This document shows positions 18,402 to 28,575 of a DNA stretch of 64,000 nucleotides, in pieces. This DNA comes from an uncultured Acidimicrobiaceae bacterium. GTDB taxonomy: Bacteria; Actinomycetota; Acidimicrobiia; Acidimicrobiales; UBA10347. Position 1 is the first letter of the stretch. Each line of letters begins with the position of its first letter. The stretch is taken from positions 186,001 to 250,000 of the forward strand of contig CAJJAG010000002.1 of the NCBI GenBank assembly GCA_905182135.1, written 5' to 3'. The notes beneath the pieces were generated by a model. The model saw only the letters and a list, made by a program, of their open reading frames with translations. It had not been told where the DNA came from and did no database searches. Both the position numbers and the translations under genes were made by a program.

Positions 18402-19978
18402 ATTCACTCGTTCACATGGCGCGCCTGGGTGTGTCGCTACGGTGGCGATTATCTTCAAACCGGCTGCGCCGTCGGGGGAAACACACCCGACGGTCCACCA
18501 TCCTGGTAGCGGCTAGTTACACAGTATTGAACGCGGTAGTACTCGGCAGCGCCCGCTTTGGCAGCGAAGCTGCAGCAGTCAAGACCCTCACGTTATTAAT
18601 GGCATCGATGGCGCTCGGCTGGGTATTTGGCCCGGTACTTATTGGCGGTGTCGACGAAACTATCGACCCGACGCGACTGGCGCTGCTCCCATTGTCATCG
18701 ACCGAGCGTTACATCGTTCAGCTTTCCGCTGCTATGACAGGCCCCGGTCCGCTTGCGGCAACCGCTGGCCTGGTCATAGGCCTGATGGTTGGATACACGA
18801 GGCTTGGCATCTCGATCTTGGTAGTGCCGTTAGCCTCTATCTGCGCCATATTGCTGATGGTAGGTGCCGCTCGTTCACTTGCCGCCGCTCTGGCGATTGC
18901 CCAACGGAGCCGGGTCGGGCGTGATTTCGCAGTGTTGGCGGCTGCAATCGCCGGCGGATCTTTGTTTATAGTCGCCCAATTAGCGCGCGACGTGGGGGCA
19001 CGAGCCGATGCACTGATCAAGGCACTGGCTTGGATTCCACTGGTGTGGCCTGCACGCGCCATCAATACCGCTCGCCGAGGTGAAGGACTTCCTGCTTTCG
19101 GCTGGCTTGTTGCCAGCCTCACTTTGGTTGTTGCCCTTCACGCAGCTTGGATATGGCTGTCGCACTTCTTGTTGATCAATGGAGAACGTGGATCCCAGAG
19201 CCGTCAACGCACAAATCGCTCGACGCTCAGCGGTGCCTCGACTCGGTTTGGCGCTGCGCTTGCTCGCCAGCTGATCTACCTTCGCCGCTCGCCCAACAAC
19301 AGCGTCGGCTTCCTTTATGGCACCGTGTTCGGCATCTCATTCGCAATGGTTCAGATTGTGCAACATGGAGCTGGGAACGGGACGGCCTCTGCGTTCGGGA
19401 TTCTGCTTGCGATGCTGGCGAACTTGGGTGCTGTTACCAATGTGCTGGGTTTCGACGCGGGCTCCTTATGGATTGAAGTCCTTGCCGACGGCCCAGGGCG
19501 CCCCCATATCATGGCTCGGCAACTCATCGCACTCCCCAACCTGCTTGTACCAACATGGCTGTCGGGCGTCGTCGTCGGAATTTGGACCGGCGAGTGGACA
19601 CTCGTATTGCTCGTGTCGATATTGGCCATCCCAATCGCCATCAACGTGCTTACGTTCGGTGTGGTCGCCTCGGTCTTGGCCCCAGCCGCACTACCTGATT
19701 GGGACAACCCCTTTGGCAACCGCCAGTCGAATGAGGGACGCGGGCTGCGGTTGGTAGTCATTGCACTGACAGGCATGGTCTCTATTGCGGTTCTGTCAGC
19801 TCCAATTTTCATGGTGGTTTTTCGTTCGTTCGGCTACTGGTGGCTCTGGCTACTGCCGTTTGGAGCACTGGCCTATGCAGCAGTGCCCTTTGGACTCGCA
19901 TTGCTATGGGCAGGCTGGTACCTGCACGGCAAGGAACCTGATCTGATCGAAGCCCTCGCTTCCCGAGCACTGAACTAG
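18398..19978 (+). CDS. ABC transporter permease, multi-pass membrane protein
   Basis: This 526-aa protein has about ten or more hydrophobic segments spread over its length and short basic loops. The N-terminus is basic and cytoplasmic-looking (LRWRLSSNRLRRRGKHTRR). A segment after the second helix, DETIDPTRLALLPLSSTERY, resembles the equivalent loop in actinobacterial ABC-2-type permeases. I chose the ATG at 18398, which overlaps the ATPase stop, over 18383. It ends about 135 nt before a hairpin that can terminate both this operon and rpsJ. The exported substrate is not evident. Confidence 0.88.
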   Translation: MNSLVHMARLGVSLRWRLSSNRLRRRGKHTRRSTILVAASYTVLNAVVLGSARFGSEAAAVKTLTLLMASMALGWVFGPVLIGGVDETIDPTRLALLPLSSTERYIVQLSAAMTGPGPLAATAGLVIGLMVGYTRLGISILVVPLASICAILLMVGAARSLAAALAIAQRSRVGRDFAVLAAAIAGGSLFIVAQLARDVGARADALIKALAWIPLVWPARAINTARRGEGLPAFGWLVASLTLVVALHAAWIWLSHFLLINGERGSQSRQRTNRSTLSGASTRFGAALARQLIYLRRSPNNSVGFLYGTVFGISFAMVQIVQHGAGNGTASAFGILLAMLANLGAVTNVLGFDAGSLWIEVLADGPGRPHIMARQLIALPNLLVPTWLSGVVVGIWTGEWTLVLLVSILAIPIAINVLTFGVVASVLAPAALPDWDNPFGNRQSNEGRGLRLVVIALTGMVSIAVLSAPIFMVVFRSFGYWWLWLLPFGALAYAAVPFGLALLWAGWYLHGKEPDLIEALASRALN

Positions 19979-20112
19979 CAGCCCCGACACCCACCCACAA
20001 ACATCGGTCGTTAGTGCCGCCAGATGTCCAAAGCACGTCATTTTGGAAATTTAGAGGTGACGCCAGGGGCGCGCTAAGCATTTAGTCAGCCACGACCGTT
20101 GGCCAAAACGAC

Positions 20113-20142
20113 AAGAGCCCCGGGCCGAAGCCCGGGGCTCTT
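20113..20142. terminator. Bidirectional intrinsic terminator between ABC operon and rpsJ
   Basis: A 12-bp GC-rich stem (AAGAGCCCCGGG with its complement) closes a 6-nt loop. Short T-rich tails follow on both strands: TTTC on plus, TTGTCGTTTT on minus. It lies between two convergent genes. Confidence 0.85.
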
Positions 20143-20173
20143 TCAGAGTCTTAAGCTGAACTCAGAGAGTTCG

Positions 20174-20494
20174 TTACGCTTGTTGGATCTTGATCTCGAT
20201 ATCGACACCTGCAGGAAGATCGAGACGCTGAAGCGAATCGACTGTCTTGGGTGACGGATCGTGGATGTCTAGCAGACGCTTATGCACTCGCATTTCGAAG
20301 TGCTCGCGGCTGTCTTTGTACTTGTGCGGGGACCGAATCACGGTGAACCGGTGCTTCTTTGTGGGAAGCGGGATCGGGCCACGAACCTCGGCCTGCGTGC
20401 GTTTAACCGTCTCGACGATCTTCTTGGTTGATTGATCGATTACCTCGTGGTCATAGGCCTTGAGGCGAATACGGATCTTTTGTGCAGCAGCCAT
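20174..20494 (-). CDS. rpsJ: 30S ribosomal protein S10
   Basis: This 106-aa protein (NusE in antitermination complexes) contains [20 protein letters not shown] and [20 protein letters not shown]. It follows tuf by 10 bp and is the last gene of the str operon here. In the common bacterial layout it leads the S10 operon directly before rplC; here 3.1 kb with an opposing transporter operon separates them. Confidence 0.97.
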   Translation of the reverse strand: MAAAQKIRIRLKAYDHEVIDQSTKKIVETVKRTQAEVRGPIPLPTKKHRFTVIRSPHKYKDSREHFEMRVHKRLLDIHDPSPKTVDSLQRLDLPAGVDIEIKIQQA

Positions 20495-20504
20495 GAAGTG
20501 TTTC

Positions 20505-21692
20505 CTACTCGAGGATCTTTGTTACGGCGCCAGCACCAACGGTACGGCCACCTTCGCGGATAGCGAAGCGAAGACCATCGTCCATCGCAATGGGGTTAAT
20601 GAGCTCAACCGTCATTTGGGTGTTATCACCAGGCATGCACATTTCAGTGCCTTCTGGAAGAGTGATTTCACCAGTAATGTCGGTGGTGCGGAAGTAGAAC
20701 TGAGGTCGGTAGTTCGAGAAGAATGGCTTGTGACGGCCACCCTCCTTCTGTGTCAGAACGTAAACCTCGGCCTCGAACTTCGTGTGCGGGGTGATGCTGC
20801 CAGGCTTGGCGAGCACTTGACCACGCTGGACATCATCCTTGTCGATGCCACGAAGCAGAGCGCCGATATTGTCGCCAGCCTGACCCGTGTCCAGCAGCTT
20901 GCGGAACATCTCGACACCAGTACAGGTGGTGGTCTGTGTATCCCGGATACCGATGATTTCAATTGAATCGCCGGTATTGACAATGCCCTGCTCGACCTTG
21001 CCGGTAACTACCGTTCCACGACCAGTGATCGAGAATACGTCTTCGATCGGCATCAGGAATGGCTTGTCGAGATCACGCTCTGGGGTCGGGATGTACTCGT
21101 CGACCTGGGCCATGAGATCCAGAACCGCAGCAGTTGCGTCTGCATCACCTTCAAGAGCCTTGAGGGCGCTTACAGGGACAATTGGTGTGTCATCACCAGG
21201 GAAGTCGTACTCGTCGAGAAGTTCGCGGACTTCCATTTCGACGAGCTCGATGAGCTCTTCGTCGTCGACCATGTCCACTTTGTTGAGTGCCACGATGATC
21301 TTCGGCACGCCAACCTGACGAGCGAGCAATACGTGCTCACGAGTCTGAGGCATAGGGCCGTCGGCAGCTGAAACAACCAAGATTGCACCGTCGACCTGAG
21401 CCGCACCGGTGATCATGTTCTTGATGTAGTCAGCGTGACCTGGCATATCAACATGGGCGTAGTGGCGGTTTTCGGTTTCGTACTCAACGTGTGAAACGTT
21501 GATCGTGATACCGCGTTCGCGTTCTTCAGGGGCCTTATCGATATTCTCGAACTCGGTGAAGGTCGAACCTTCAACAGTGTCAGCGAGCACCTTGGTGATC
21601 GCTGCAGTCAGGGTGGTCTTGCCATGGTCGATATGACCCATGGTTCCCACGTTTACGTGCGGCTTGTTGCGCTCGAAATTAGCTTTCGACAT
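20505..21692 (-). CDS. tuf: Elongation factor Tu
   Basis: This 395-aa GTPase delivers aminoacyl-tRNA to the ribosome. It begins [20 protein letters not shown] and shows the P-loop [10 protein letters not shown], the switch [14 protein letters not shown], and NKVD for guanine specificity. It lies in the str operon between fusA and rpsJ. Only one copy is seen in the window. Confidence 0.98.
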   Translation of the reverse strand: MSKANFERNKPHVNVGTMGHIDHGKTTLTAAITKVLADTVEGSTFTEFENIDKAPEERERGITINVSHVEYETENRHYAHVDMPGHADYIKNMITGAAQVDGAILVVSAADGPMPQTREHVLLARQVGVPKIIVALNKVDMVDDEELIELVEMEVRELLDEYDFPGDDTPIVPVSALKALEGDADATAAVLDLMAQVDEYIPTPERDLDKPFLMPIEDVFSITGRGTVVTGKVEQGIVNTGDSIEIIGIRDTQTTTCTGVEMFRKLLDTGQAGDNIGALLRGIDKDDVQRGQVLAKPGSITPHTKFEAEVYVLTQKEGGRHKPFFSNYRPQFYFRTTDITGEITLPEGTEMCMPGDNTQMTVELINPIAMDDGLRFAIREGGRTVGAGAVTKILE

Positions 21693-21757
21693 CTCTTACT
21701 TACTCCTCAGACAGGACTCTTGGTGGGTGGTTTTGGGGGTTTGTACGTCAGTCATGT

Positions 21758-23854
21758 TCACTCACCGCGAATCCGCTTGACGATTTCTTCTTGCACCGAT
21801 GCTGGTGTCTCTTTGTAAGAGTCAAACAGCATCGAGTAACTCGCTCGGCCTTGGGTACGTGAGCGGAGATCATTAGCGTAGCCAAACATCTCCGACAGCG
21901 GAACCAGTGCATTTACGATCTTGTTGAGGCCGCGGGATTCAGTGCCTTGCACCTGGCCGCGGCGGGCGTTGACGTCGCCGACGACATCACCAAGGAAGTC
22001 ATCAGGGGTAACAACTTCGACAGCCATCATTGGCTCGAGCAGTTTTGGCTTAGCTTGGCGAGCAGCCTCGCGGAACCAGGCGTTACCTGCGATCTTGAAC
22101 GCCATTTCGGACGAATCAACATCGTGAGTCTTGCCGTCGTTCAAGGTGACCTTGATATCGACCGTCTGGAAGCCGGTGAGCACACCGTTACTCATTGCCT
22201 CTTTGATGCCCTGCTCGACCGGAGCAATGTATTCCTTAGGAATGGAGCCACCGCTGATCTTGGACTCGAACTCGAAGCCATTGCCGGGGTTTGGCTCAAG
22301 CGTGCAGCTGATGACGGCGAACTGACCAGAGCCGCCAGATTGCTTCTTGTGGGTGTAGGTGTAATTCGGCAGTTCCTTGGAGATTGTCTCTCGGTAAGCA
22401 ACCTGAGGGCGGCCAACGGTTGCCTCAACCTTGAACTCACGCATCATGCGGTCCACGAGAACTTCAAGGTGAAGCTCGCCCATACCGCTGATTATGGTTT
22501 GGCCGGTTTCCTCATTGGATTCAACTCGGAACGTGGGGTCCTCGGCCGATAGCGTCGCGAGGGCATTACCCAGCTTGTCTTGGTCAGCCTTGGAGTTCGG
22601 CTCGATCGATACGTCAACCACGGGCTCTGGGAACGTAAGGTTTTCGAGAACGATCTGCTGTTTCTCGTCGGTAAGTGTGTCACCAGTGCGCATGTCTTTG
22701 AGACCAAGGAATGCCACGATGTCGCCGGCATAGGCTACATCGAGATCTTGCTTTGCAGCAGAGTTCATTTCGAGCAGTCGGCCGATGCGCTCTTTGCGAC
22801 CGGTGCGGGTGTTGACGATGGTCTCGCCCTTGGAAAGCGTGCCGCTGTAGATACGAGCGAAGGTCAGGCGACCCTCTCGTTGATCAATGGTCATGAGCTT
22901 GAACGCCAGGGCCGAGAACGGATCGTCGTCTTTCGGGCGACGGATCAGTTGCTCTTCTTCGTTGCGAGGGTTCGTACCCACGGTCTCTGGAATATCGAGC
23001 GGTGATGGCATGAAGTCGACAACTGCATCGAGCAAAGGTTGAACGCCCTTGTTCTTGAAGGCGCTACCACAAAGGATCGGCACGATTTCGCCAGTGATGG
23101 CGCCGTGGCGGATCGAAGCCTTCAGCACTTCGACGGTGATTTCTTCACCCTCGAGGTACTTCTCCATGATGTCTTCGTCGTATGCCGAAACCGCATCCAT
23201 AAGCAGATCGCGATATTCGTCAGCCAGCTCAACAAGATCATCGGGGATATCGACGACGTCCCATTCGGCACCGAGATCTTCGTTCTTCCAGATCAGTGCC
23301 TTCATCTCGACCAAGTCGACAACACCTGCGAAATCGCCTTCGGAACCGATTGGCAGCTGAAGAACAGCTACATCTTTGGTTAGGCGTTCCTTGATGGTGT
23401 CAAGGCAGTAGAAGAAGTCGGCACCGGTGCGGTCGAGTTTGTTGATAAAGCACATACGAGGAACCCCGTACTTATCAGCCTGGCGCCAAACGGTTTCAGA
23501 CTGTGGCTCAACGCCGGCGACGCCATCAAATACGGCAACAGCACCATCGAGAACACGCAGTGAGCGCTCTACCTCGACGGTGAAGTCAACGTGACCAGGC
23601 GTATCGATGATGTTGATCTTGTGCTTATCGCCATCTTTGCCCCAGTAGCAGGTGGTGGCAGCAGAAGTAATCGTGATACCACGCTCTTGCTCTTGCTCCA
23701 TCCAGTCCATGGTGGCGCCACCATCATGAACTTCGCCGATCTTGTAGTTCACACCGGTGTAGTACAGGATGCGCTCTGTCGTGGTCGTCTTGCCAGCGTC
23801 AATGTGCGCCATGATGCCGATATTGCGGACTTTGTTCAGGGGATGTCGTGCCAT
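21758..23854 (-). CDS. fusA: Elongation factor G
   Basis: This 698-aa translocation GTPase shows the P-loop [15 protein letters not shown], switch [21 protein letters not shown], and the domain IV/V block ending [20 protein letters not shown] 121-nt gap with two hairpins separates it from rpsG, and 65 nt separate it from tuf. Confidence 0.98.
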   Translation of the reverse strand: MARHPLNKVRNIGIMAHIDAGKTTTTERILYYTGVNYKIGEVHDGGATMDWMEQEQERGITITSAATTCYWGKDGDKHKINIIDTPGHVDFTVEVERSLRVLDGAVAVFDGVAGVEPQSETVWRQADKYGVPRMCFINKLDRTGADFFYCLDTIKERLTKDVAVLQLPIGSEGDFAGVVDLVEMKALIWKNEDLGAEWDVVDIPDDLVELADEYRDLLMDAVSAYDEDIMEKYLEGEEITVEVLKASIRHGAITGEIVPILCGSAFKNKGVQPLLDAVVDFMPSPLDIPETVGTNPRNEEEQLIRRPKDDDPFSALAFKLMTIDQREGRLTFARIYSGTLSKGETIVNTRTGRKERIGRLLEMNSAAKQDLDVAYAGDIVAFLGLKDMRTGDTLTDEKQQIVLENLTFPEPVVDVSIEPNSKADQDKLGNALATLSAEDPTFRVESNEETGQTIISGMGELHLEVLVDRMMREFKVEATVGRPQVAYRETISKELPNYTYTHKKQSGGSGQFAVISCTLEPNPGNGFEFESKISGGSIPKEYIAPVEQGIKEAMSNGVLTGFQTVDIKVTLNDGKTHDVDSSEMAFKIAGNAWFREAARQAKPKLLEPMMAVEVVTPDDFLGDVVGDVNARRGQVQGTESRGLNKIVNALVPLSEMFGYANDLRSRTQGRASYSMLFDSYKETPASVQEEIVKRIRGE

Positions 23855-23906
23855 GGGCTTGCCTTGTATCTAAAGCGGTGATTGGGGGATTCGCAGGAAC
23901 TGCTTG

Positions 23907-23969
23907 GCCGACGAAACCGTCGGCTTGCGCTCAGAAGCGATAGCGGCGACACATGGAGACCATGTGTCG
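23907..23969 (-). promoter_or_regulatory. Two stem-loops in the rpsG-fusA intercistronic region
   Basis: The first stem is GCCGAC/GTCGGC (23907-23924). The second is a perfect 9-bp stem, CGACACATG/CATGTGTCG, with a 5-nt loop (23947-23969). Neither has a T-run after it. They could be a protein-binding regulatory site or RNA-processing site; no family is recognised. Confidence 0.4.
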
Positions 23970-23975
23970 GTCCTG

Positions 23976-24443
23976 CTACCAGCGGTAGTGAGCGAAGGCC
24001 TTGTTGCTGTCGGCCATCTTCTGAAGGTCATCGCGCTTCTTGACTGCAGCGCCGATGCCATTACCGGCATCCATAATCTCATTTGCCAGACGCTCTGCCA
24101 TCGTGCGTTCGCGGCGAGAGCGAGCGAACTCAACAACCCAGCGGATCGCAAGTGTGTTCGCACGCTTGGGGCGAACTTCGACGGGAACCTGGTAGGTCGC
24201 ACCACCAACACGGCGGCTGCGGACTTCGAGGGGCGGCTTAACGTTTTCGACCGCACGCTTCAGGGTCGCTACGGGATCTTCGCTGGTTTTCTCGGCGACG
24301 GTGGCCAAAGCGGTGTACACAATGCGCTCAGCAGTCGAGCGCTTGCCGTCTTGCAGGACCTTGTTGATGATCTGTGTTACAAGAATCGAGTCGTACAACG
24401 GGTCGGCGGGGACGTCGCGTCGAGGTGCAACATTCTTACGCAT
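23976..24443 (-). CDS. rpsG: 30S ribosomal protein S7
   Basis: This 155-aa head protein begins [19 protein letters not shown] and contains the segment [20 protein letters not shown] and [14 protein letters not shown]. It starts 1 nt after rpsL. S7 is the autoregulator of str operons in other bacteria. Confidence 0.97.
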   Translation of the reverse strand: MRKNVAPRRDVPADPLYDSILVTQIINKVLQDGKRSTAERIVYTALATVAEKTSEDPVATLKRAVENVKPPLEVRSRRVGGATYQVPVEVRPKRANTLAIRWVVEFARSRRERTMAERLANEIMDAGNGIGAAVKKRDDLQKMADSNKAFAHYRW

Positions 24444-24444
24444 T

Positions 24445-24816
24445 CTACTGAGCCTTCTTTGCGCCGTAACGGCTGCGTGCTTGGCGGCGCTTGTCTACGC
24501 CGCTTGAGTCGAGCGTGCCTCGAACGATCTTGTAACGCACACCTGGCAAGTCCTTCACACGACCGCCACGCACGAGCACAATTGAGTGCTCTTGCAGGTT
24601 GTGGCCTTCGCCAGGGATGTACGCGGTGATTTCGATACCTGAAGTCAGACGCACGCGAGCGACCTTGCGGAGCGCAGAGTTCGGCTTCTTAGGAGTAGCG
24701 GTGTACACGCGCGTGCAAACACCACGACGCTGAGGGGCACCCTTGAGTGCAGGCGTCTTTTCCTTGCGGAACTTGGCTTCGCGTCCCTTGCGGACAAGCT
24801 GTTGAATGGTGGGCAC
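24445..24816 (-). CDS. rpsL: 30S ribosomal protein S12
   Basis: This 123-aa decoding-centre protein starts with GTG ([12 protein letters not shown]) preceded by AGGAA. It contains the loops [17 protein letters not shown] and [14 protein letters not shown], where streptomycin-resistance changes usually occur; the lysines there are the wild-type residues. It is the first gene of the str operon. Confidence 0.97.
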   Translation of the reverse strand: MPTIQQLVRKGREAKFRKEKTPALKGAPQRRGVCTRVYTATPKKPNSALRKVARVRLTSGIEITAYIPGEGHNLQEHSIVLVRGGRVKDLPGVRYKIVRGTLDSSGVDKRRQARSRYGAKKAQ

Positions 24817-25514
24817 AGTGATTCCTGAATTTTGGTGGCGTTACGTTTCGAAATTTGCAACTGGGGTGCTTGTAGGAGAGGCGTGAAATCTCTTGCCTAA
24901 AGCGTCTAACGCAGCGATCAGCAACAGGCCGCTGGGCCAGCAGACAAGCCTACGAAGCCGCCAAGCACTGCACAACCCGCGGGAAAACAATTGCAACTTC
25001 ATTGCCATGTGTCTCTGGGGCAGCTTAGTGGACTCTTTGGGGGTCAGCGAGGCTGCACCGGCATGATTCGTTCTGCTTGCAGGTGAAAGGAAACCCGCGA
25101 ATACCATCACTAACCACCGTTGCCACTAGCGCTCCAAAGCCAGTCTTGGGGCTAAACAAAGGCTAGAAACCAGGCGGCTCAGGCGTGTGCCATTTCAGGC
25201 GCAAGCATTACTCCCTCTTTCGCTGGACCCGTGCCTACGTCGAAAAATCGACTGACGAAAGGTGGTGGCCCTGATCGCATCTTCGCGAAAGTTTTGCGAC
25301 CCAGCAGGATGTGTCGCTGTTGTTCACGACCTGGTTTACCGACCCAATCAGATCCAGTTGACGGGCCACACGTGCGTTAGCAGCGCGAAATGCGTTGACT
25401 TGAGCGCTGGATCCGGAGCAGTCGCCGAAGCTTGGAGAACCGCTTCATGGGTCATCCCCGCCCGTCTCAGGCTCGTCGAATGGGGCGTCGATCAGCTAGC
25501 GGTATCGTCAAAGG
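24817..25514. other. Non-coding gap between the str operon and engB
   Basis: About 700 bases separate divergent rpsL and engB. No open frame here has a credible start or family resemblance. It should hold the str operon promoter, but I could not pick a confident -10/-35 pair. The engB -10 lies at its right end. Confidence 0.5.
25503..25508 (+). promoter_or_regulatory. Candidate -10 of engB (leaderless)
   Basis: TATCGT is followed by 6 nt and then the GTG start at 25515. No Shine-Dalgarno is present. Confidence 0.45.
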
Positions 25515-26108
25515 GTGTCTGTGCCTCTCCCCTTGCGATTCCTTCGGTCGGCAAGCGCTCATACCCAACTAGATGAGTCCATTACCGAGATCGCGATGAT
25601 TGGCCGGTCAAACGTTGGCAAGTCATCGCTGATCAATGCTTTAGCCAATCGCAACAAATTGGCTAAGACCTCCAAGACCCCCGGCGCCACCCAACTAATC
25701 AACATCTACGAGTTCGGCGACGAAGACTCAGACCGTTGGCTCGTCGACCTACCTGGTTACGGCTTCGCCAAGCTGTCGAAGAACCGGCAGAAGCAGATGG
25801 CAGCGATGATTAATGACTATGTGCTTGAGCGTGAACCCCTCAGCCATGCCGTGGTTCTGGTCGATGCGAACGTCGGACCCACCACGCTCGACCTTCAGAC
25901 GATCGACTGGTTGCGCGACATCGACCTTCGCTTTGTTGTAGTTGGCACCAAAATTGACAAGATCAAGTCCGGTGACCGATCAAAGAAGCAAAAGAAGGCC
26001 GCCGAGAAGTTGCAGATGACCTCGGGCGACATCCGTTGGGTCAGCGCTGAGAAGGGAACTGGCATACCGGAGCTGAGATCTCTGCTGGCAAACCTGCTCA
26101 GCAGTTAA
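25515..26108 (+). CDS. engB: Ribosome biogenesis GTP-binding protein EngB (YihA/YsxC)
   Basis: This 197-aa GTPase is needed for late assembly of the large ribosomal subunit. G1 GRSNVGKSSL is at residues 30-39. KTPGATQLIN is the G2/Thr region, DLPGYGFAK is G3, TKIDKIKSG is G4, and VSAEKGTGI is G5. The length is typical. The GTG at 25515 has a TATCGT hexamer 6 nt upstream. Confidence 0.95.
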   Translation: MSVPLPLRFLRSASAHTQLDESITEIAMIGRSNVGKSSLINALANRNKLAKTSKTPGATQLINIYEFGDEDSDRWLVDLPGYGFAKLSKNRQKQMAAMINDYVLEREPLSHAVVLVDANVGPTTLDLQTIDWLRDIDLRFVVVGTKIDKIKSGDRSKKQKKAAEKLQMTSGDIRWVSAEKGTGIPELRSLLANLLSS

Positions 26109-26460
26109 TGCAGCCCTGACATTCAAGCCCGTCAGGTCAGTCGCCCTGAGCGTGATGACCTCATCTGTGCAGGACGGCCGAACTGTCGCACCACGGTTCA
26201 CAGGCTTACAACCCCACACCCGATGCCCCCAGGGTCATCGAAATACGAACAGCGACCAGGCTCTTAGCCAACGTGCACAACGTTCACGGGGCCGTCAAAA
26301 AATCAGCGTTTCGGTTAGGTTGACGAGATCGATGCCATTGGGGCCGACAATATTGAGGCCGCCGACATTGAACATTGAACATTGAAGCGTCCGAGAATCT
26401 CGGTCCGGCTTCCACGCGTGGTGTCCGGCAAAATTGGCTGCGGCTGTCTCTCGCTGCAGA

Positions 26461-26492
26461 CAAGCACACATTGCAACAAGCACACATTGCAA
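26461..26492. repeat. 16-bp direct tandem repeat, two copies
   Basis: CAAGCACACATTGCAA occurs twice in immediate succession (26461-26476 and 26477-26492). It is non-coding and probably a slippage duplication. Confidence 0.8.
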
Positions 26493-26595
26493 CAACGGCG
26501 TTAGGCCAGAGCCAGACCGGCCAACGCCGCACACTACTCAGCGCCACTGTGTAGAGCCAGACGCCTCACAACAGACGTGTGAGCGCTCCTGAAAC

Positions 26596-26609
26596 ATGAT
26601 GTACATCAT
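26596..26609. repeat. 14-bp perfect palindrome
   Basis: ATGATGTACATCAT is a perfect palindrome lying 22 nt beyond the ung stop. It could be an operator half-site pair, but nothing next to it needs one. Confidence 0.4.
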
Positions 26610-26631
26610 TCGCTAGCTAGGTCAAACCATC

Positions 26632-27300
26632 TCAGCCGTCGGGTATCGGCAGCGACCAATCGATGGGTTCGCGGCGGGATTCAACCAGCGCATCGTTCGC
26701 TCGGCTGAACGGCTTGGTCCCGAAAAAGCCACGTGATGCTGACAGCGGCGACGGATGAGGTGACTCGATGATGTGATGGTGGCTTGCGATTAGCGAGGCC
26801 TTCGATCGGGCGAAGTTGCCCCATAAAATAAATACGACAGGATCTGACTTTTCCGAGACGACCTCGATGATGCGGTCGGTCAGGATCTCCCAACCCTGCT
26901 TGCGATGACTACCTGCATCGTGGGCCCGCACAGTCAGTACTGAATTCAGCAGAAGGACACCGCTGCGGGCCCAGGCCTCGAGGTTGCCATGTCCTGGATG
27001 TTCAATTCCCATGTCATCGTGCAGTTCCTTATAGATATTGCGCAGTGACGGAGGAACGGCAACACCCGGACGAACGGAGAAGCTCAAGCCATGAGCTTGG
27101 CCAGGGCCGTGATAGGGATCTTGGCCCAAGATCACGGCCCGCACATCGGCATGGGGCGTGAGGCGTAGGGCACGGAAGACTTCATCGTGGGCAGGAAACA
27201 CCTGGTCGTGCAATCGTTCGGTTTGCACGAACCTTTGCAGTTCTTCCCAGTAGGGCTGCTCGAACTGCTCGCTCAGTAGTGATTTCCAGTCGGTCTGCAC
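26632..27300 (-). CDS. ung: Uracil-DNA glycosylase, family 1
   Basis: This 222-aa enzyme removes uracil from DNA to start base-excision repair. The water-activating motif GQDPYHGPGQAHG carries Asp61. SVRPGVAVPPSLRNIYKEL and the minor-groove loop HPSPLSASRG are also family signatures. The GTG start at 27300 has TACGAT 9 nt upstream. A second, unrelated uracil glycosylase (family 5) is encoded at 50059-50733. Confidence 0.96.
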   Translation of the reverse strand: MQTDWKSLLSEQFEQPYWEELQRFVQTERLHDQVFPAHDEVFRALRLTPHADVRAVILGQDPYHGPGQAHGLSFSVRPGVAVPPSLRNIYKELHDDMGIEHPGHGNLEAWARSGVLLLNSVLTVRAHDAGSHRKQGWEILTDRIIEVVSEKSDPVVFILWGNFARSKASLIASHHHIIESPHPSPLSASRGFFGTKPFSRANDALVESRREPIDWSLPIPDG

Positions 27301-27657
27301 GAAGTGTTCATCGTAGGTTCTTGGCGGCTATCCAAAAGCTTTGTGCTGAGAACTGCCCCCTCGATGCGTGCATATTCAACGCGTCAGCAGTTCTTGAACA
27401 TCGAAGCGACGGCGCCGGAACAGCGTCGAGCCAGCCACACGGAGCGACCAACTGCAACGAGGAGGCTCTGATGCAGGCGTTCGCGATCACATCGTTGCGC
27501 ACGACTGGCTCGGTCATATCGAGCGAGACATCGGACGCCAGATCGGCACCGACCCTATTGGTGCCACGTCCACGTTAATGACAGGCCAAAAGGATGGTGC
27601 TGGCGCCACGCCGGCAAACTCGGTACGTCGAGCGCATAGACCATCGGGAGCGAAAGA

Positions 27658-27747
27658 GCCGGTCTCTCACCATCGGGCGTGGGGTGAGAAGACCGGCCTA
27701 AGCATGACACTGCATGGGGTGGGGGGATTAAATAGAACCCCGCAGTG
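27658..27747. ncRNA. Possible structured RNA: two adjacent long hairpins
   Basis: The first stem pairs GCCGGTCTCTCACC with GGTGAGAAGACCGGC (one bulge, 27658-27698). The second pairs CACTGCATGGGGT with ACCCCGCAGTG (two-base bulge, 27708-27747). Neither is followed by a T-run. No known RNA family (tmRNA, RNase P, SRP, 6S) is recognised. It is a candidate only. Confidence 0.25.
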
Positions 27748-28481
27748 GCAGCGAAGGTGCGCAAGCAACACGATTTACATCGGCTCTGACGTGCTCGCGC
27801 AGTTATTGCAGCAAAGAATTAAATTAAGTGGTGGGTCGAGAGTGTGTTCGGTGAGTGGTTTCCCACAGACACCATTTGCGCGAACCAAATTCAGTTCACG
27901 AAGTACTAGTCAATCGCCACTCTGTCACCATTGGCAACAATATTCAACCGCTAGCTGCACCTTGTAACACAACCGCAAACCCCGCGTGGTAGTCGGAATA
28001 CCGAGATGACAAGATCATCCAGGTCCAAAACGACCATCACAACGGGACAGTATTTCCTCAAGGAACACGGCCCCCTCCTTGGGGGAACCTCACGACCGCC
28101 ACTATCTCGGCGTTCAGAATTTTGATCGCCTGCGGGATTACCGGGTCAGCGATCGAACCAGAAGTCGAGAACCTGACCCGAGTCGGCAGAACCGATAGGT
28201 CGGCGGTTGCTACCTCAGCCTGCTGGCGCATCGACGCCGGCCAGGGTCGGTTCGGGTGTGTCACCTGGACCCTCAGCGGCATCAAGTTGTGCATCTGCGA
28301 TAAGCGCAGTCGCTGACAACGCACCCACAAAAACGGGTGGCCCACACATGCCGGGTCGTGATCGTTTCCACTTGAGCTGTCACTCGCCAGCGGAACCCTC
28401 CTCCGACTCTGGCTGTTTCGAGCTTCAATCTGCACTCTGCGCCTCAGGCTTAACCCAGACAACAGACAACGAAAACGCAAA

Positions 28482-28509
28482 CGGTCCGGCTGTCGAAACA
28501 GCCGGACCG
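28482..28509 (-). terminator. Intrinsic terminator of rpoBC
   Basis: A perfect 12-bp stem, CGGTCCGGCTGT with its complement, closes a 4-nt loop. On the minus strand it is followed by TTTGCGTTTTCGTT. It lies 66 nt after the rpoC stop. Confidence 0.85.
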
Positions 28510-28575
28510 AAGCAAAATTAGATTTGTAAGTCTCCGTCCGCGGCTAATGCGGTTCAGGTCTCACAGATGTATGAG

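Larger units (their letters stand above)
26109..26631. other. Non-coding gap with short repeats
   Basis: No credible gene lies in these 520 bases. A CCTGAC/GTCAGG stem follows engB (26115-26136) without a T-run. Short tandem repeats occur at 26365-26385 (ACATTGA units) and 26461-26492. A 14-bp palindrome stands at 26596-26609 near the end of ung. Confidence 0.5.
27301..28575. other. Long gap between ung and rpoC, no convincing gene
   Basis: These 1.27 kb hold several overlapping open frames up to about 140 codons on both strands, none with a recognisable family or ribosome-binding site. A short minus-strand frame at 28215-28349 (Ala/Asp-rich, 44 codons) looks somewhat protein-like but is unsupported. 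Two adjacent strong hairpins lie at 27658-27747, and the rpoC terminator lies at 28482-28509. It may be a decayed gene region or carry an unknown structured RNA. Confidence 0.45.

Noticed and set aside
23904-24629. Plus-strand open frame (241 codons) opposite rpsG and rpsL
   Set aside because: It is a shadow of two certain ribosomal genes.
24841-25110. Minus-strand open frame (89 codons) upstream of rpsL
   Set aside because: It occupies the str promoter region, with no homology-like features.
28058-28480. Minus-strand open frame (140 codons) between ung and rpoC
   Set aside because: It has no ribosome-binding site or family and overlaps other equally poor frames; left as part of the gap.
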